Assembly (NCBI GenBank): GCA_030037105.1
Contig: JASHRY010000238.1
Location: forward strand, 1 to 16,145
Reading direction: 5' to 3'
DNA: 16,145 nt
Source: Xanthobacteraceae bacterium
Lineage (GTDB): Bacteria; Pseudomonadota; Alphaproteobacteria; Rhizobiales; Xanthobacteraceae
Position numbers and translations under genes: made by a program. Positions 1-9,177 of this stretch are shown here, piece by piece. Under the pieces are notes generated by a model, which saw nothing but the letters and a program-made list of their open reading frames with translations, was not told the origin of the DNA and ran no database searches. Position 1 is the stretch's first letter. Each line of letters begins with the position of its first letter.

Positions 1-232
1 ATCGGAAAAAGGGACTTTGGCCGCAGTCGTCGAATCGGCCAAAGCGGCATCCGACATCTATTCGCCGGTGAGCGGAGAGGTGGTCGAGGTTAATCAGACG
101 ATCGTCGAGGATCCAGCGCTGGTCAACCGCGATCCGATGCGGGAAGGCTGGTTCTTCAAGATCAAGCTGTCGGAGCCCTCGCAGCTCGACGGCTTGCTGG
201 ACGAAAAGGATTACCAAGCGATGATCGCGTGA
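1..232 (+). CDS. gcvH: Glycine cleavage system H protein, 3' part (5' end outside window)
   Basis: The reading frame is open from base 2 and ends at TGA 230-232, so the gene enters from the left and only about 76 C-terminal residues are present. GcvH carries the aminomethyl group from the P protein to the T protein on a lipoylated lysine. The lipoylation motif ESAKAASD is visible, with the modified lysine encoded at 41-43. It is followed by the family's SPVSGEVVEVN strand and a typical C-terminus (DPMREGWFFKIKLSEPSQLDGLLD...YQAMIA). A TTG at 17 is in frame but lies inside the conserved lipoyl domain and is not the true start. It is followed 46 bases later by gcvP on the same strand, the usual alphaproteobacterial order. 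Confidence 0.95.
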   Translation, partial: SEKGTLAAVVESAKAASDIYSPVSGEVVEVNQTIVEDPALVNRDPMREGWFFKIKLSEPSQLDGLLDEKDYQAMIA

Positions 233-278
233 ACGCCGTCCCGCACGCTGATCGGCGATAAGGGAGCAGGTGAAGGTC

Positions 279-3179
279 ATGATTGCTAGCGATTCTGCAT
301 CCGATTTCAATCCTCACGGTTTTAGCCGCCGTCATATCGGGCCATCGGCCTCCGAGATGAACGAAATGCTGGCGATTCTTGGAGTAGCGGATATTGACGA
401 GCTGATCGCACAAACAGTGCCGGACGTAATCCGGCAGCAGACGCCGCTCGCGCTGCCACCCGGAATTTCGGAGATGGAGGCGCTTGATCTGCTGCGCGCG
501 TTCGCCGGCAAGAATAAGGTTTTTACCTCGCTGATCGGCCAAGGCTATTATGGAACGATTCTACCGCCGGTCATCCAGCGTAACATTCTCGAGAATCCGG
601 CCTGGTATACGGCCTATACGCCTTATCAGCCGGAGATCAGCCAGGGCCGGCTGGAAACACTGCTGAATTTCCAGACCATGGTGGCGGAAATCTGCGGGCT
701 CGAGATCGCCAACGCCTCGCTCCTCGACGAGGCGACCGCCGCGGCGGAAGCCATGGCCATGGCGCATCGCCTGGCAAAAGGACGGCCGAATGCGCTCTTC
801 CTCGATTCCGGATGTCATCCGCAGACTATCGCAGTCGTACGCACCCGCGCCGAGCCGCTCGGCTGGAAGGTCGTTGCCGGCGATCCATCGCGCGACCTCG
901 ATCCCGCCACGGTATTCGCTGCGTTGCTCCAGTATCCCGGCACATTCGGCGAAATCCGCGATTTCCGCTCCGTCATCTCCGCGCTACATACGGCTGGAGC
1001 TTTTGCCGTCATGGCGACAGATCTTCTGGCGCTCACGCTGCTCGTCCCGCCCGGCGAACTAGGTGTCGACATTGCCATCGGTTCGACCCAGCGCTTCGGT
1101 ATGCCGATGGGCGGCGGCGGACCGCACGCCGCATACATCGCCGGCAAACATGCGCACACGCGCGCCCTGCCCGGCCGCATCGTCGGCATATCGATCGATC
1201 GCCGCGATCAACCGGCCTATCGCCTGGCTTTGCAGACGCGCGAGCAACACATCCGACGGGAGAAAGCAACCTCAAACATCTGCACCGCGCAGGTTCTCCC
1301 GGCCGTCGTCGCCTCGATGTATGCCGTCTATCACGGTCCGGAAGGACTTCGGCGTATTGCCCGCAACATACATAACACGGCATTAGTTTTGGCTCGGGGA
1401 TTAACGATCCTCGGCTGGCGCGTTCAACAAAGCGCCTTCTTCGACACGATTACGGTCGAGGTTGGCGTCCGTCAGGCGGAAATTCTCCGCAATGCGATCG
1501 CCAGCAAGATTAATCTCCGCAAGATCGAGACGGGCGCACAGGCGCGCATTGGGATCAGCGTTGACGAGACCACAACGCCAGCAACGGTCGAGGCGATATG
1601 GCACGCCTTCGACATTCGTGGAAGCGCGACGGGCCGACCGTCGTTCGAAAGCTTACGTTTGGATACCGAGGATATCATCCCCCCGCAGTTCGCCCGACGC
1701 AGCGACTTCATGACAAATTCTGTCTTTCACCGGTATCACTCCGAGACCGAAATGCTGCGCTATATGCGCCGCCTTGCCGATCGCGACTTGGCGCTCGACC
1801 GCAGCATGATTCCGCTCGGCTCATGCACCATGAAGCTCAATGCGACAGCCGAGATGATGGCGATCACTTGGCCGGAATTCGCCAACATCCATCCATTTGC
1901 GCCTACGGAGCAGATGGAAGGTTATGTCCAGATGTTAGACGATCTGGCCGCCAAGCTGTGCGAGATCACTGGATACGACGCAATATCGCTGCAACCGAAC
2001 TCCGGCGCGCAAGGTGAATATGCCGGCCTCTTGGTCATCCGCGCCTACCATGCGAGCCGCGGCGAGGCGCAGCGGAACGTATGCCTGATCCCTGCATCAG
2101 CACACGGCACGAATCCGGCTTCCGCCCAAATGGCCGGCATGGAGGTGGTCATCATTGGCTGCGACAGCGCCGGCAATGTCGACCTCACCGACCTGCACAG
2201 CAAGGCGACGCAATTTTCCGAACGGCTTGCGGCCGTGATGGTGACCTATCCCTCCACGCATGGAGTGTTCGAACCGACGATTCGCAACATCTGCGACATC
2301 GTGCATCAATATGGCGGACAGGTTTATTTGGATGGCGCCAATCTCAACGCGCAGGTCGGCCTCGCGCAACCCGGCAAGTTCGGCGCCGACGTCGGCCACA
2401 TTAATCTGCACAAGACCTTCTGCATTCCACATGGCGGCGGGGGTCCGGGGATGGGTCCCATCGGCGTCAAAAAGCATCTGGCCGCATTCCTGCCCGGCCA
2501 TCCAATGCGACCGACGCTAGCCACGCAAGTGGGCGCAGTAAGCGCCGCACCTTTCAGCTCTGCGGCCGTCCTGCCGATCTCCTGGGCTTATATCAGGATG
2601 ATGGGCGCAGAGGGGCTGCTTGCTGCAACACAAGCGGCGATACTGAATGCCAATTACATCGCCAAGATTCTCGAGGGCCATTATCCGCTGCTGTATAAGG
2701 GAATCCACGGCCGCGTTGCCCATGAATGCATCATCGATATGCGGCCATTCAAGGAAAGCGCCGGCGTCTCCGTGGACGACATCGCCAAGCGACTCATCGA
2801 CTACGGATTTCACGCGCCGACCATGAGCTTTCCGGTGGCCGGTACGTTGATGATCGAGCCAACAGAATCGGAAGCGAAGGCGGAGCTCGACCGTTTTTGC
2901 GAGGCAATGATCGCCATTCGAGCGGAGATAGCGGAAGTGGAGCAAGGGACAATGGACGCCCACGACAACGTTCTGCGCAACGCGCCGCACACGGTCTTCG
3001 ATCTCATCGACGGCGATTGGACGCATCCTTATTCGCGCTTGGCCGCATGCTTTCCGGTCAATTCGCTGCTGCGCCAAAAATATTGGAGTCCCGTCAACCG
3101 CGTCGACAACGTCTACGGTGATCGGCACCTCGTCTGTTCGTGCCCGCCAGTCGAAAGCTATCAGACGGCGGCCGAATGA
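279..3179 (+). CDS. gcvP: Glycine dehydrogenase (aminomethyl-transferring), P protein
   Basis: PLP enzyme that decarboxylates glycine and passes the aminomethyl group to lipoyl-GcvH, in the cytosol. At about 966 residues it is a full-length fused P protein (alpha and beta halves in one chain). The N-terminal half shows the FSRRHIGP start region and [12 protein letters not shown]. The C-terminal half has [23 protein letters not shown] and the PLP-lysine motif [17 protein letters not shown], with the Lys codon at 2412-2414. Two starts are possible: GTG 270, only 3 bases after AGGGAG (261-266), or ATG 279, 12 bases after it. I prefer ATG because it gives a conventional N-terminus, but neither spacing is ideal. 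The frame is intact with no missing motif. It probably shares a transcript with gcvH. The stop is 48 bases from the end of a convergent permease gene. Confidence 0.96.
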   Translation: MIASDSASDFNPHGFSRRHIGPSASEMNEMLAILGVADIDELIAQTVPDVIRQQTPLALPPGISEMEALDLLRAFAGKNKVFTSLIGQGYYGTILPPVIQRNILENPAWYTAYTPYQPEISQGRLETLLNFQTMVAEICGLEIANASLLDEATAAAEAMAMAHRLAKGRPNALFLDSGCHPQTIAVVRTRAEPLGWKVVAGDPSRDLDPATVFAALLQYPGTFGEIRDFRSVISALHTAGAFAVMATDLLALTLLVPPGELGVDIAIGSTQRFGMPMGGGGPHAAYIAGKHAHTRALPGRIVGISIDRRDQPAYRLALQTREQHIRREKATSNICTAQVLPAVVASMYAVYHGPEGLRRIARNIHNTALVLARGLTILGWRVQQSAFFDTITVEVGVRQAEILRNAIASKINLRKIETGAQARIGISVDETTTPATVEAIWHAFDIRGSATGRPSFESLRLDTEDIIPPQFARRSDFMTNSVFHRYHSETEMLRYMRRLADRDLALDRSMIPLGSCTMKLNATAEMMAITWPEFANIHPFAPTEQMEGYVQMLDDLAAKLCEITGYDAISLQPNSGAQGEYAGLLVIRAYHASRGEAQRNVCLIPASAHGTNPASAQMAGMEVVIIGCDSAGNVDLTDLHSKATQFSERLAAVMVTYPSTHGVFEPTIRNICDIVHQYGGQVYLDGANLNAQVGLAQPGKFGADVGHINLHKTFCIPHGGGGPGMGPIGVKKHLAAFLPGHPMRPTLATQVGAVSAAPFSSAAVLPISWAYIRMMGAEGLLAATQAAILNANYIAKILEGHYPLLYKGIHGRVAHECIIDMRPFKESAGVSVDDIAKRLIDYGFHAPTMSFPVAGTLMIEPTESEAKAELDRFCEAMIAIRAEIAEVEQGTMDAHDNVLRNAPHTVFDLIDGDWTHPYSRLAACFPVNSLLRQKYWSPVNRVDNVYGDRHLVCSCPPVESYQTAAE

Positions 3180-3227
3180 AATTGCCGCTATCGGATTGTG
3201 CGCGGTAAATCGCAACCAACGCTACGT

Positions 3228-4190
3228 TCATGATGCCTCCTCTCGCGCATACGGTACCGCAAGCGCAGCCGGCGCTTGGTTGCGGCCCTTCACCCACAGC
3301 TTTGACATGAAAACGAGCGCGGCGATATTTACCAGATACGGCAGGGCTGAAAAAAATTCCGGCGCCACACGAATGCCATCTGCCTGCAACGCAAAGCCAA
3401 GACCCGTCATCGTGCCGAACAGATACGCACCAATAATGATGATGCGAGGATTCCAGAACGCGAAGATCACAAGGGCGATCGCGATCCAGCCGGCCCCCGC
3501 GGTCATTCCCTGGTTCCAGCTAGGCGAGATCATCAGCGAGTACGCGGCGCCCGCAAACCCCGCAAAAACTCCACCGAGGATCGTGTGCATATACTGGTAG
3601 GCGCCAACGTTGATGCCCATTGCATCCGCTGCGGCCGGAGATTCGCCGACCGCGCGCAGGTGAAGCCCGGGTCGGGTATGAAACAGATAGATGGTGACCA
3701 GACCGGCGAGCCCCCACGATGCATAAACAAGTGCCGGCTGATGGAACAGCAGCGGTCCCACGATGGGCAAATCGCCAAGGTCAAAGACATTGATTGCGTT
3801 GAATTGGTGGCGACCGGGAACACCGGTGAGACCTGCGGCATCGCCAATGTATGTTGAGAGACCGAGGCTGCCCCCGAGAATCGAAAGCGCCAGGCCGGAG
3901 ACGATTTGATTTGCTCGCAATGTTATGCTGGCGACGGCATGGATCAATGCCATCAAGCCGCCGGCGACGCCGGCGGCCGCGACGGCTACGATCAGCGAAA
4001 TTGCCGCAGGCGCGCTTATTTTCTGCGAAACCCAAAAACCGCAGACTGCGCCAACAAGCATCATGCCCTCGACACCCAGGTTCAGGACGCCTGATCGTTC
4101 TGCAAGCAGTTCACCGAGTCCTGCGACCAGCAGCGGCGTGCCATACAGCATGCCGCCGACCAGGAGGTGAATTAGAAAACTGTCATTCAT
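3228..4190 (-). CDS. ABC transporter permease, BMP/nucleoside-type (YufQ/NupQ-like)
   Basis: Inner-membrane permease of about 320 residues in the BPD_transp_2 family, used by ribose/nucleoside-type importers. The N-terminal signature GELLAERSGVLNLGVEGMM is characteristic of the smaller permease in BMP-type systems. Several hydrophobic stretches follow (around residues 40-70, 85-110, 150-170, 205-235, 240-270 and 285-305), as expected for 8-10 membrane segments. Last gene of a minus-strand operon: its ATG (4190-4188) overlaps the TGA of the upstream permease in an ATGA tetramer, which implies translational coupling. It should pair with the larger permease and the double ATPase. The transported solute is unknown; family members move purine nucleosides or related compounds. 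No clear intrinsic terminator follows in the 48-base gap to gcvP. Confidence 0.9.
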   Translation of the reverse strand: MNDSFLIHLLVGGMLYGTPLLVAGLGELLAERSGVLNLGVEGMMLVGAVCGFWVSQKISAPAAISLIVAVAAAGVAGGLMALIHAVASITLRANQIVSGLALSILGGSLGLSTYIGDAAGLTGVPGRHQFNAINVFDLGDLPIVGPLLFHQPALVYASWGLAGLVTIYLFHTRPGLHLRAVGESPAAADAMGINVGAYQYMHTILGGVFAGFAGAAYSLMISPSWNQGMTAGAGWIAIALVIFAFWNPRIIIIGAYLFGTMTGLGFALQADGIRVAPEFFSALPYLVNIAALVFMSKLWVKGRNQAPAALAVPYAREEAS

Positions 4191-5374
4191 GCGCGCCTCG
4201 CGGACAATTCGACCTTGTGTTCGTCCGCCGGCGGATCTGAGCGGAGGTTACTGTTCCCGGGCGAGTGAAATTGCCTGACGGAAGAGGAATTTTGCCATTG
4301 AAGACGGATACGGTAGCGTTCAAGGAATTCCGCCGCGAGAACGCAGAAGAGGATGATGCCTTGCATCGTGCCTACCAGGCCGAGAGGAAAGTCAGGCCCC
4401 TGTAACGCAAAACCGGCATTCGCCAGCGCCGCGAGAAACATAGCTGCCACCACGGTAGCCACCGGGTCGTAACGTCCGAGTGCCGCGGCCACTATGCCGG
4501 TGTAGCCGTAGGCAGACTGCGTGAGCGCGTTCGGATCCAATTGGTGAGCGAAGTCGCCGACCAGGCTTGCCCCTCCGAGACCTGCCAACACTCCGGACAG
4601 CACCATCACAGCCACAAACATCGCTTTCGTGTTTATCCCCGCATAGTGGCCGCACGACGGCGAGTTGGCGATTACGCGCAGGCTGAAACCGAATACCGTC
4701 GAATGCAACAGAATCCGTAGCGCGATTGCGGCAAATATCGCTAGCACAAATCCAAACGGCACCACGACATTGCCGATGGGGAAGCCTGGCCAGAACGTGG
4801 AAGAATCCAAAAGCTTACCCACAGGATACAGCTTGCCGGCCGGCGACGTCTGATCTCGCCATTGAGAGTAACTTCCGAAAATTAAGTAGTAAGCAGTCAG
4901 GCTGGCCACGTAGTTCAACATCAACGATGTTAGAATTTCGTTGGTATTCATCCACGCGCGGAGAAAGCCGGGAATCGCAGCCCAAATTGCGCCCGCCGCC
5001 ATACCGCAAACAATCATGGCGGCAACACCAAGGAAGCCCGGCGCATGCCCGCCGAGCAGCAACCCAATTCCCGAGGCGCCGATGGCGCCGAAATAAAGTT
5101 GTCCCTCACCGCCGATGTTCCATGCTTGCATGCGGAACGCGATCCCAGCCGCCAATCCCGCAAACGCGAGAGGAGCGCCGCCGATAAGCGTGTTTGAAAA
5201 CGCGCCGGGTGCCGTGAAGCCGGCGCTGAGCACCCGCCGGTAGGTGTCGAGGACGTCGTGCCCCGCGAACAAGAGGACAAGACCGGAGATGACAATGGCG
5301 GCGCCCACGGCAATCAACGACGCGACAAAGCCATGCCATCGCCCAGTCTTGCGCCGACGCTCGAAACGGATCAT
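4187..5374 (-). CDS. ABC transporter permease, BMP/nucleoside-type (YufP/NupP-like)
   Basis: Larger inner-membrane permease, about 395 residues. The family signature AFRMQAWNIGGEGQLYFGAIGA lies near residues 80-100, after an N-terminal membrane segment at about 15-38. Hydrophobic segments continue to about residue 350. The last 40 or so residues (from about RYRIRLQWQ) are hydrophilic and charged, somewhat longer than in typical relatives of about 350-370 residues, and probably a cytoplasmic tail. The ATG (5374-5372) overlaps the stop of the ATPase gene by ATGA, and the stop overlaps the start of the next permease, so it lies inside a tightly coupled operon. It forms a heterodimeric channel with the smaller permease. 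Identification is firm at family level; substrate unknown. Confidence 0.9.
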   Translation of the reverse strand: MIRFERRRKTGRWHGFVASLIAVGAAIVISGLVLLFAGHDVLDTYRRVLSAGFTAPGAFSNTLIGGAPLAFAGLAAGIAFRMQAWNIGGEGQLYFGAIGASGIGLLLGGHAPGFLGVAAMIVCGMAAGAIWAAIPGFLRAWMNTNEILTSLMLNYVASLTAYYLIFGSYSQWRDQTSPAGKLYPVGKLLDSSTFWPGFPIGNVVVPFGFVLAIFAAIALRILLHSTVFGFSLRVIANSPSCGHYAGINTKAMFVAVMVLSGVLAGLGGASLVGDFAHQLDPNALTQSAYGYTGIVAAALGRYDPVATVVAAMFLAALANAGFALQGPDFPLGLVGTMQGIILFCVLAAEFLERYRIRLQWQNSSSVRQFHSPGNSNLRSDPPADEHKVELSARRA

Positions 5375-6912
5375 GCTACGATTCCAGCCATCATCAGCCC
5401 GATCTGCTCGCGGTCCGCTTCGCCGGCATCGACGATCCCGACGATCTTGCCCCGGTAAATGACTGCGATCCGGTCGGACAGATCGATTACCTCGTCAAGA
5501 TCCTCGCTCAGCAAAAGGATTGCCACGCCTCGCGCGGCGGCGTTCAAGAGCGTCCGGCGCACGCTTTCCGTTGCCCCAATGTCCAACCCTCGCGTCGGGG
5601 ATTCAGCAACGAGGACCTGGATGTTGGACGAAAGCTCACGCGCCAAAACGACCTTTTGAGCGTTGCCTCCCGATAGCTCGCCGGCGCGAGAGTCCGGTCG
5701 GCCGCGAACGTCGAAACTGTGCAGCAGTTTATCGGTCCGCGCCGATATGCGGGCCGGCCGCAGGAAAGGCCCCAAACGAAACCCATGCCCCCGGTAGGCC
5801 TTGAGAACGATGTTCTCGGCGACGCTTAGCTGCAAGGCAAGGCCGACATGACGATCTTGTGGTACATAAGCTACCCCACGGTCGATGGCGGCGCGCGGTC
5901 TTCCATTTGGAAGACATTCCTGGTCGATTGTAACAGTCCCCGTCGCGTGCGGGCGAAGACCGGCGATGACTTCTGCCAACTCATGCTGTCCATTCCCGGC
6001 GACGCCGGCGACGCCAACGATTTCACCGACCCGCACCGTCAGCGAAATATTGTTGAGCGTGATCCTTCCGAATTCGCCACGGAGACTCACGTCATTGACC
6101 GCCAGGACAACCTTTCGTTCTTCCTTTCCGGTGTTGCCGATCCGCCGGGACAGTACGATTTCACGACCAACCATTTTCGTTGCAAGATCGCGTACGTTGA
6201 TGCGCTTGGCGCGAAGTTCTTCTGTCAAAACATTGCGGCCTTGACGCAGTACGGTGACACGATCGCAAAGCGCCACGACTTCAGCGAGCTTATGAGAAAT
6301 GAAGATGATGCTTGTCCCATGCTCCGCCATGCGCCGCAAACTGCTGAATAGGCGACTACACTCTTGGGGTGTGAGTACAGCGGTAGGCTCGTCGAGGATC
6401 AGCGTGCGCGCCCCGCGGTAAAGCGCTTTGAGAATCTCGACTCGCTGACGTTCGCCGGCGGAAAGCTGCCATACGTATGCGCGGGGATCGACCGCAATCT
6501 CGAAATGGTCGGAAGTGGCGGCGACTTCCGATTCCACCTGACGCGCGGAAAACCGCCAAGTCGGGTTTCGTGACCAACCCAACACGACATTCTCGGCAAC
6601 AGTGAGAGATTCAACGAGGCTGAAATGTTGATGCACCATAAAGATGCTCGCCGCGTAAGCGTCGGCAGGCGAGGAAAAGCGCACCGCCTTTCCGTTGACC
6701 TCTACTGATCCATCGTCGGGCTGATAAAAGCCGCTAAGAATTTTGCAAAGCGTGGTCTTGCCCGAGCCGTTCTCTCCCAATAGCGCGTGAACCTCTCCCG
6801 GCAGGACCGAGAACGAAACTGCATCGTTGGCTACGACATTGGAAAAAAGCTTCGTGATTTCCCGTGCGGCAACGGCGGGCGCAGTTTGCTCGGAATCCAC
6901 CTTGGTGATCAA
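5371..6912 (-). CDS. ABC transporter ATP-binding protein with two nucleotide-binding domains (YufO/RbsA-like)
   Basis: Energy-coupling subunit of the importer, 513 residues, two ABC domains in tandem. Domain 1: Walker A GENGSGKTT (46-54), Q-loop VHQHF (Gln95), signature LSAGERQ (150-156), Walker B LILDEPT (171-177) and switch ISHK (His207). Domain 2: a degenerate Walker A (AGVAGNGQ, about 302-309) without the GKS/T lysine, signature LSGGNAQK (413-420), Walker B VLVAESPT (433-440), and SED where the switch His is expected (469-471). Such asymmetry is usual in the second domain of BMP/nucleoside-type ATPases, so it is not a sign of decay. The start is TTG 6912, overlapping the upstream TGA as TTGA. 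An in-frame GTG at 6900 is the alternative. Coupled on both sides to the operon. Confidence 0.93.
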   Translation of the reverse strand: MITKVDSEQTAPAVAAREITKLFSNVVANDAVSFSVLPGEVHALLGENGSGKTTLCKILSGFYQPDDGSVEVNGKAVRFSSPADAYAASIFMVHQHFSLVESLTVAENVVLGWSRNPTWRFSARQVESEVAATSDHFEIAVDPRAYVWQLSAGERQRVEILKALYRGARTLILDEPTAVLTPQECSRLFSSLRRMAEHGTSIIFISHKLAEVVALCDRVTVLRQGRNVLTEELRAKRINVRDLATKMVGREIVLSRRIGNTGKEERKVVLAVNDVSLRGEFGRITLNNISLTVRVGEIVGVAGVAGNGQHELAEVIAGLRPHATGTVTIDQECLPNGRPRAAIDRGVAYVPQDRHVGLALQLSVAENIVLKAYRGHGFRLGPFLRPARISARTDKLLHSFDVRGRPDSRAGELSGGNAQKVVLARELSSNIQVLVAESPTRGLDIGATESVRRTLLNAAARGVAILLLSEDLDEVIDLSDRIAVIYRGKIVGIVDAGEADREQIGLMMAGIVA

Positions 6913-8015
6913 CGTCCCGTCTGGCTCGTGACCACTCCTTGCACGAACCAGTCCATTTCAAGAGCGTCCTTCGGCGATAGTTTCTCGCCGGCCGCGAGTC
7001 GAAGCTTGCCTTTCTGATCATAAAGGGGACCGACGAAAGCGTTGAATTCACCGCTCTGCATTTCGCTCTGCGCTTTGGCGATCGCCGCCCGCTGAGCGGC
7101 GTTCACCTTTTCGTAGGCCTTGTTGCCGTAGATGATCTCGACTGCCCCGTCCTTGAATTGCATCATCGTATTGCTGGCCTTCCAGGTACCATCGAGAACT
7201 TCCTTGACCTGGCTTACATAGTACGGGGCCCAATTGAGAAGGGCGCCGGCCAGATACGAATTCGGGGCATAAGCCCGTTGATCGGAATCTCGTCCTAAAA
7301 ACGGAATGCCCGCATTTTCGGCCACCTGCCCGGCCGACGGGCTGTTCATCATCATGCCGAGGACGTCGGCCCGGCTGGCCAGGAGACTTTGCGCGGCATG
7401 CGTCTCCTTCGGCGGATCGAACCACGAGTTGATAAACACCACCTGAACCGTCGCTTTCGGATTGAAGCGCCGCGCGCCCAGCAAAAGCTCGTTCAAGGCG
7501 CGAACATTGGACGGCGAGGGAAACGCGCCAACCATCCCGATGATGCCTGATTTGGTCACGGCGCCGGCCGCCATTCCGAGAATGTAAAAGCCGTCGGGGA
7601 AGTTCGCATTGAAGCCCGCAAGATTGTTACGGATGGTCGATCCCTCAAACTGGAGGAATTTAACGTCAGGATATTTTTGCGCGGCCGCCTCCGTGTATCT
7701 GGCAAATCCAATCGTAGACGTGAAGATCATTTTGTTGCCGGCCTGAACCAGATTGTCGATCACCTGCGCGGTTTGCGGTCCGGCCGGTATGCTTTCCTTG
7801 TACGTCGCCTCCACCTTGCCGGGAAACGCCTTCTCTACCGCGACAATGCCGCGGTAGTGCGCGGCGTTCCAACCGACGTCATTAATCGGACCGCCTAGGA
7901 TCCATGCGACCTTGAGGGCGCCGCTTGCGGCATTCGACGTTGCCCCCCAATCGGCAAGCAGTGACGCAAACGCCATTGCCGCAGTAGCGGCAGCAATCAG
8001 CAGATAACGTTTCAT
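6909..8015 (-). CDS. BMP-family ABC transporter substrate-binding protein
   Basis: Periplasmic solute receptor, 368 residues, of the basic membrane protein (BMP/PnrA/Med) family; characterised members bind purine nucleosides. A signal peptide is clear: MKRYLLIAAATAAMAFASLLA, then a small-residue region with likely cleavage near residue 30. No lipobox Cys is seen, so it is probably a soluble periplasmic protein, not a lipoprotein. The mature part starts LKVAWILGGPINDVGWNAAHYRG, the typical BMP opening, and contains FPDGFYILGMAAG and GIIGMVGAFPSPSNVRALNELLLGAR. ATG 8015 is preceded by a very strong AAGGAGG-type ribosome site (about 8019-8026). First gene of the four-gene transporter operon; its stop overlaps the ATPase start. 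The ligand might be a purine, pyrimidine or ureide given the neighbours, but this is inference. Confidence 0.93.
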   Translation of the reverse strand: MKRYLLIAAATAAMAFASLLADWGATSNAASGALKVAWILGGPINDVGWNAAHYRGIVAVEKAFPGKVEATYKESIPAGPQTAQVIDNLVQAGNKMIFTSTIGFARYTEAAAQKYPDVKFLQFEGSTIRNNLAGFNANFPDGFYILGMAAGAVTKSGIIGMVGAFPSPSNVRALNELLLGARRFNPKATVQVVFINSWFDPPKETHAAQSLLASRADVLGMMMNSPSAGQVAENAGIPFLGRDSDQRAYAPNSYLAGALLNWAPYYVSQVKEVLDGTWKASNTMMQFKDGAVEIIYGNKAYEKVNAAQRAAIAKAQSEMQSGEFNAFVGPLYDQKGKLRLAAGEKLSPKDALEMDWFVQGVVTSQTGR

Positions 8016-8040
8016 CTCCCCCTCCTTGCATTTCGATCGC

Positions 8041-8066
8041 GCACGCGACCTCTGACGTTTGCGTGC
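8041..8066 (-). other. Inverted repeat in the leader of the BMP transporter operon
   Basis: GCACGC (8041-8046) and GCGTGC (8061-8066) can pair as a 6-bp stem around a 14-base loop, 26-51 bases upstream of the BMP gene start on the transcribed strand. It could be a leader structure. There is no T tract, so it is not a terminator. At this length it could arise by chance. Confidence 0.25.
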
Positions 8067-8144
8067 AGCTATCGTGTCTTGAGTTTGTCAGCGCGTTTCG
8101 ACCTCATTGGATTTACGGCTACGTGTCGACTTAACCGCCCCCGC

Positions 8145-9092
8145 TCACGGAATTTTCGCAATCTCAACCATATGCTCGTCGTAACAAAGCGGCAGCTTCC
8201 GCACCCAATCGTCGATGTTTTCCTTAGTGACAATCCCGGCAGACAGGTCGACATCTATAACTCCGGCAGGTATTTCGCCTTTTTCGATGTAATTCCGCAG
8301 GACCTTCACGCCGGCGAGCCCATGCTGAGCCGGTGAATAGAAGCGGGTTGCCGTAATCCAACCCTCCTTCATCCAAGGCACCATCTCTTCGACACCGTCG
8401 CTCGTAACGGTGATGATGTCCTTTCTGTTTTCCTTCTTCAGATAGCCGGCAATGCCGATTGCCATTTCTGCGGCATAATCAACGACGACCTTCGCCTTTG
8501 GATGCGCGGCCAGCATCTTCTTCACGGCTTTCATGGCTTCCAAACGGTTGTAGTAGCCGGGTTGATTGTCCACGATCTTCCACTTGCCGGCGCCGTATTT
8601 CTCCAGCGCCTCGGTCAACCAACGCGTATATATTTCCGAGAAGCCCTGGCCGGGCACGCTGCACACGATTACAATTTCGCACGGATCCGTTTTCTCAATG
8701 ATCCACTTAGCGAGCAAATGGCCCGACTCCGGATTAATGTTGCGCAGGCGCGCAATTACGGCTTGATCGGCCGCCGGAGCATTAAATCCTATGAGATCGA
8801 CAATTGGGATTCCGGCCTTTTTCGCCGCGGCATATGCTTGACCGGACGAACGCAGCATATGCGGGAGGACGACAATCCCGGCAACGCCGAGTGAAATCAG
8901 CTCGTCGAAATTCGCAACCTCCCGGTCCGCGTCGAAGTTCGATTGCCGGCCAATGAACTTGTACCCGGTTCCTTCCAGGCCCTTCCGCACCCCGCTGCCA
9001 AGATACCGCGTGTAAACATTGAATCCGTTGGTGACTACGGCGATAATTTTGCCTTCACCCACCAAGCCGCTGCGCTGCACGGTCATCCCCAT
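8145..9092 (-). CDS. Ribose-binding-type (Peripla_BP_4) solute-binding protein without signal peptide
   Basis: About 315 residues with the type-1 periplasmic binding fold of sugar/autoinducer receptors. The opening strand is KIIAVVTNGFNVYTRYLGSGVRKGLEG, followed by DREVANFDELISLGVAGIVVLPH and KKAGIPIVDLIGF, the hinge-region patterns of the RbsB family; later DIITVTSDGVEEMVPWMKEGW is the C-lobe ligand-site region. The oddity is the N-terminus: MGMTVQRSGLVGEG leads straight into the first strand, with no hydrophobic signal segment. No in-frame ATG, GTG or TTG lies between 9092 and the TGA at 9153-9155, and a promoter-like element sits at 9129-9156. Start is ATG 9092 or ATG 9086. It may be a cytoplasmic ligand sensor or an orphan receptor that lost export. 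It lies 129 bases upstream of the BMP operon on the same strand and may be cotranscribed. Substrate unknown. Confidence 0.82.
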   Translation of the reverse strand: MGMTVQRSGLVGEGKIIAVVTNGFNVYTRYLGSGVRKGLEGTGYKFIGRQSNFDADREVANFDELISLGVAGIVVLPHMLRSSGQAYAAAKKAGIPIVDLIGFNAPAADQAVIARLRNINPESGHLLAKWIIEKTDPCEIVIVCSVPGQGFSEIYTRWLTEALEKYGAGKWKIVDNQPGYYNRLEAMKAVKKMLAAHPKAKVVVDYAAEMAIGIAGYLKKENRKDIITVTSDGVEEMVPWMKEGWITATRFYSPAQHGLAGVKVLRNYIEKGEIPAGVIDVDLSAGIVTKENIDDWVRKLPLCYDEHMVEIAKIP

Positions 9093-9128
9093 TCCATGTG
9101 AAACTCGCCGTAGCGTCCATAATAAATG

Positions 9129-9156
9129 AGGATAATCGAACCAACACCTATGTCAA
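9129..9156 (-). promoter_or_regulatory. Putative sigma-70-type promoter for the signal-less binding protein
   Basis: On the minus strand a perfect -35 TTGACA (9156-9151) is followed after 16 bases by TATCCT (9134-9129), which matches 4 of 6 consensus -10 bases. Transcription would start near 9122, about 30 bases upstream of ATG 9092. The element lies in a locally AT-rich stretch (9121-9190) that contrasts with the GC-rich surroundings. Prediction by eye only. Confidence 0.5.
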
Positions 9157-9166
9157 TAATAAATTA

Positions 9167-9177
9167 CTTACATTAAG
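9167..9177. promoter_or_regulatory. Possible operator: palindrome CTTACATTAAG
   Basis: Perfect inverted repeat CTTA-CAT-TAAG just upstream of the predicted -35 box of the binding-protein gene. A related sequence, CTTATGTGAAG, lies in front of the TetR gene at 12243-12253. The longer stretches ATTACTTACATTAAG (9163-9177) and ATTACTTATGTGAAG (12239-12253) agree at 12 of 15 positions. This is consistent with one regulator acting at both sites, but short AT-rich matches can occur by chance. Confidence 0.3.

Noticed and set aside
812..1375. Plus-strand open frame of 187 codons inside gcvP
   Set aside because: Arginine-rich, out-of-frame translation of GC-rich coding DNA; gcvP motifs are intact in the other frame.
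5848..6351. Plus-strand open frame of 167 codons inside the ATPase gene
   Set aside because: Antisense to a gene with complete ABC motifs; no domain pattern and no ribosome site. A shadow frame.
5371..6912. Suspected decay of the second ATPase domain (no Walker A lysine, no switch histidine)
   Set aside because: This asymmetry is normal in the second domain of BMP/nucleoside-type ATPases; the frame and the other motifs are intact.
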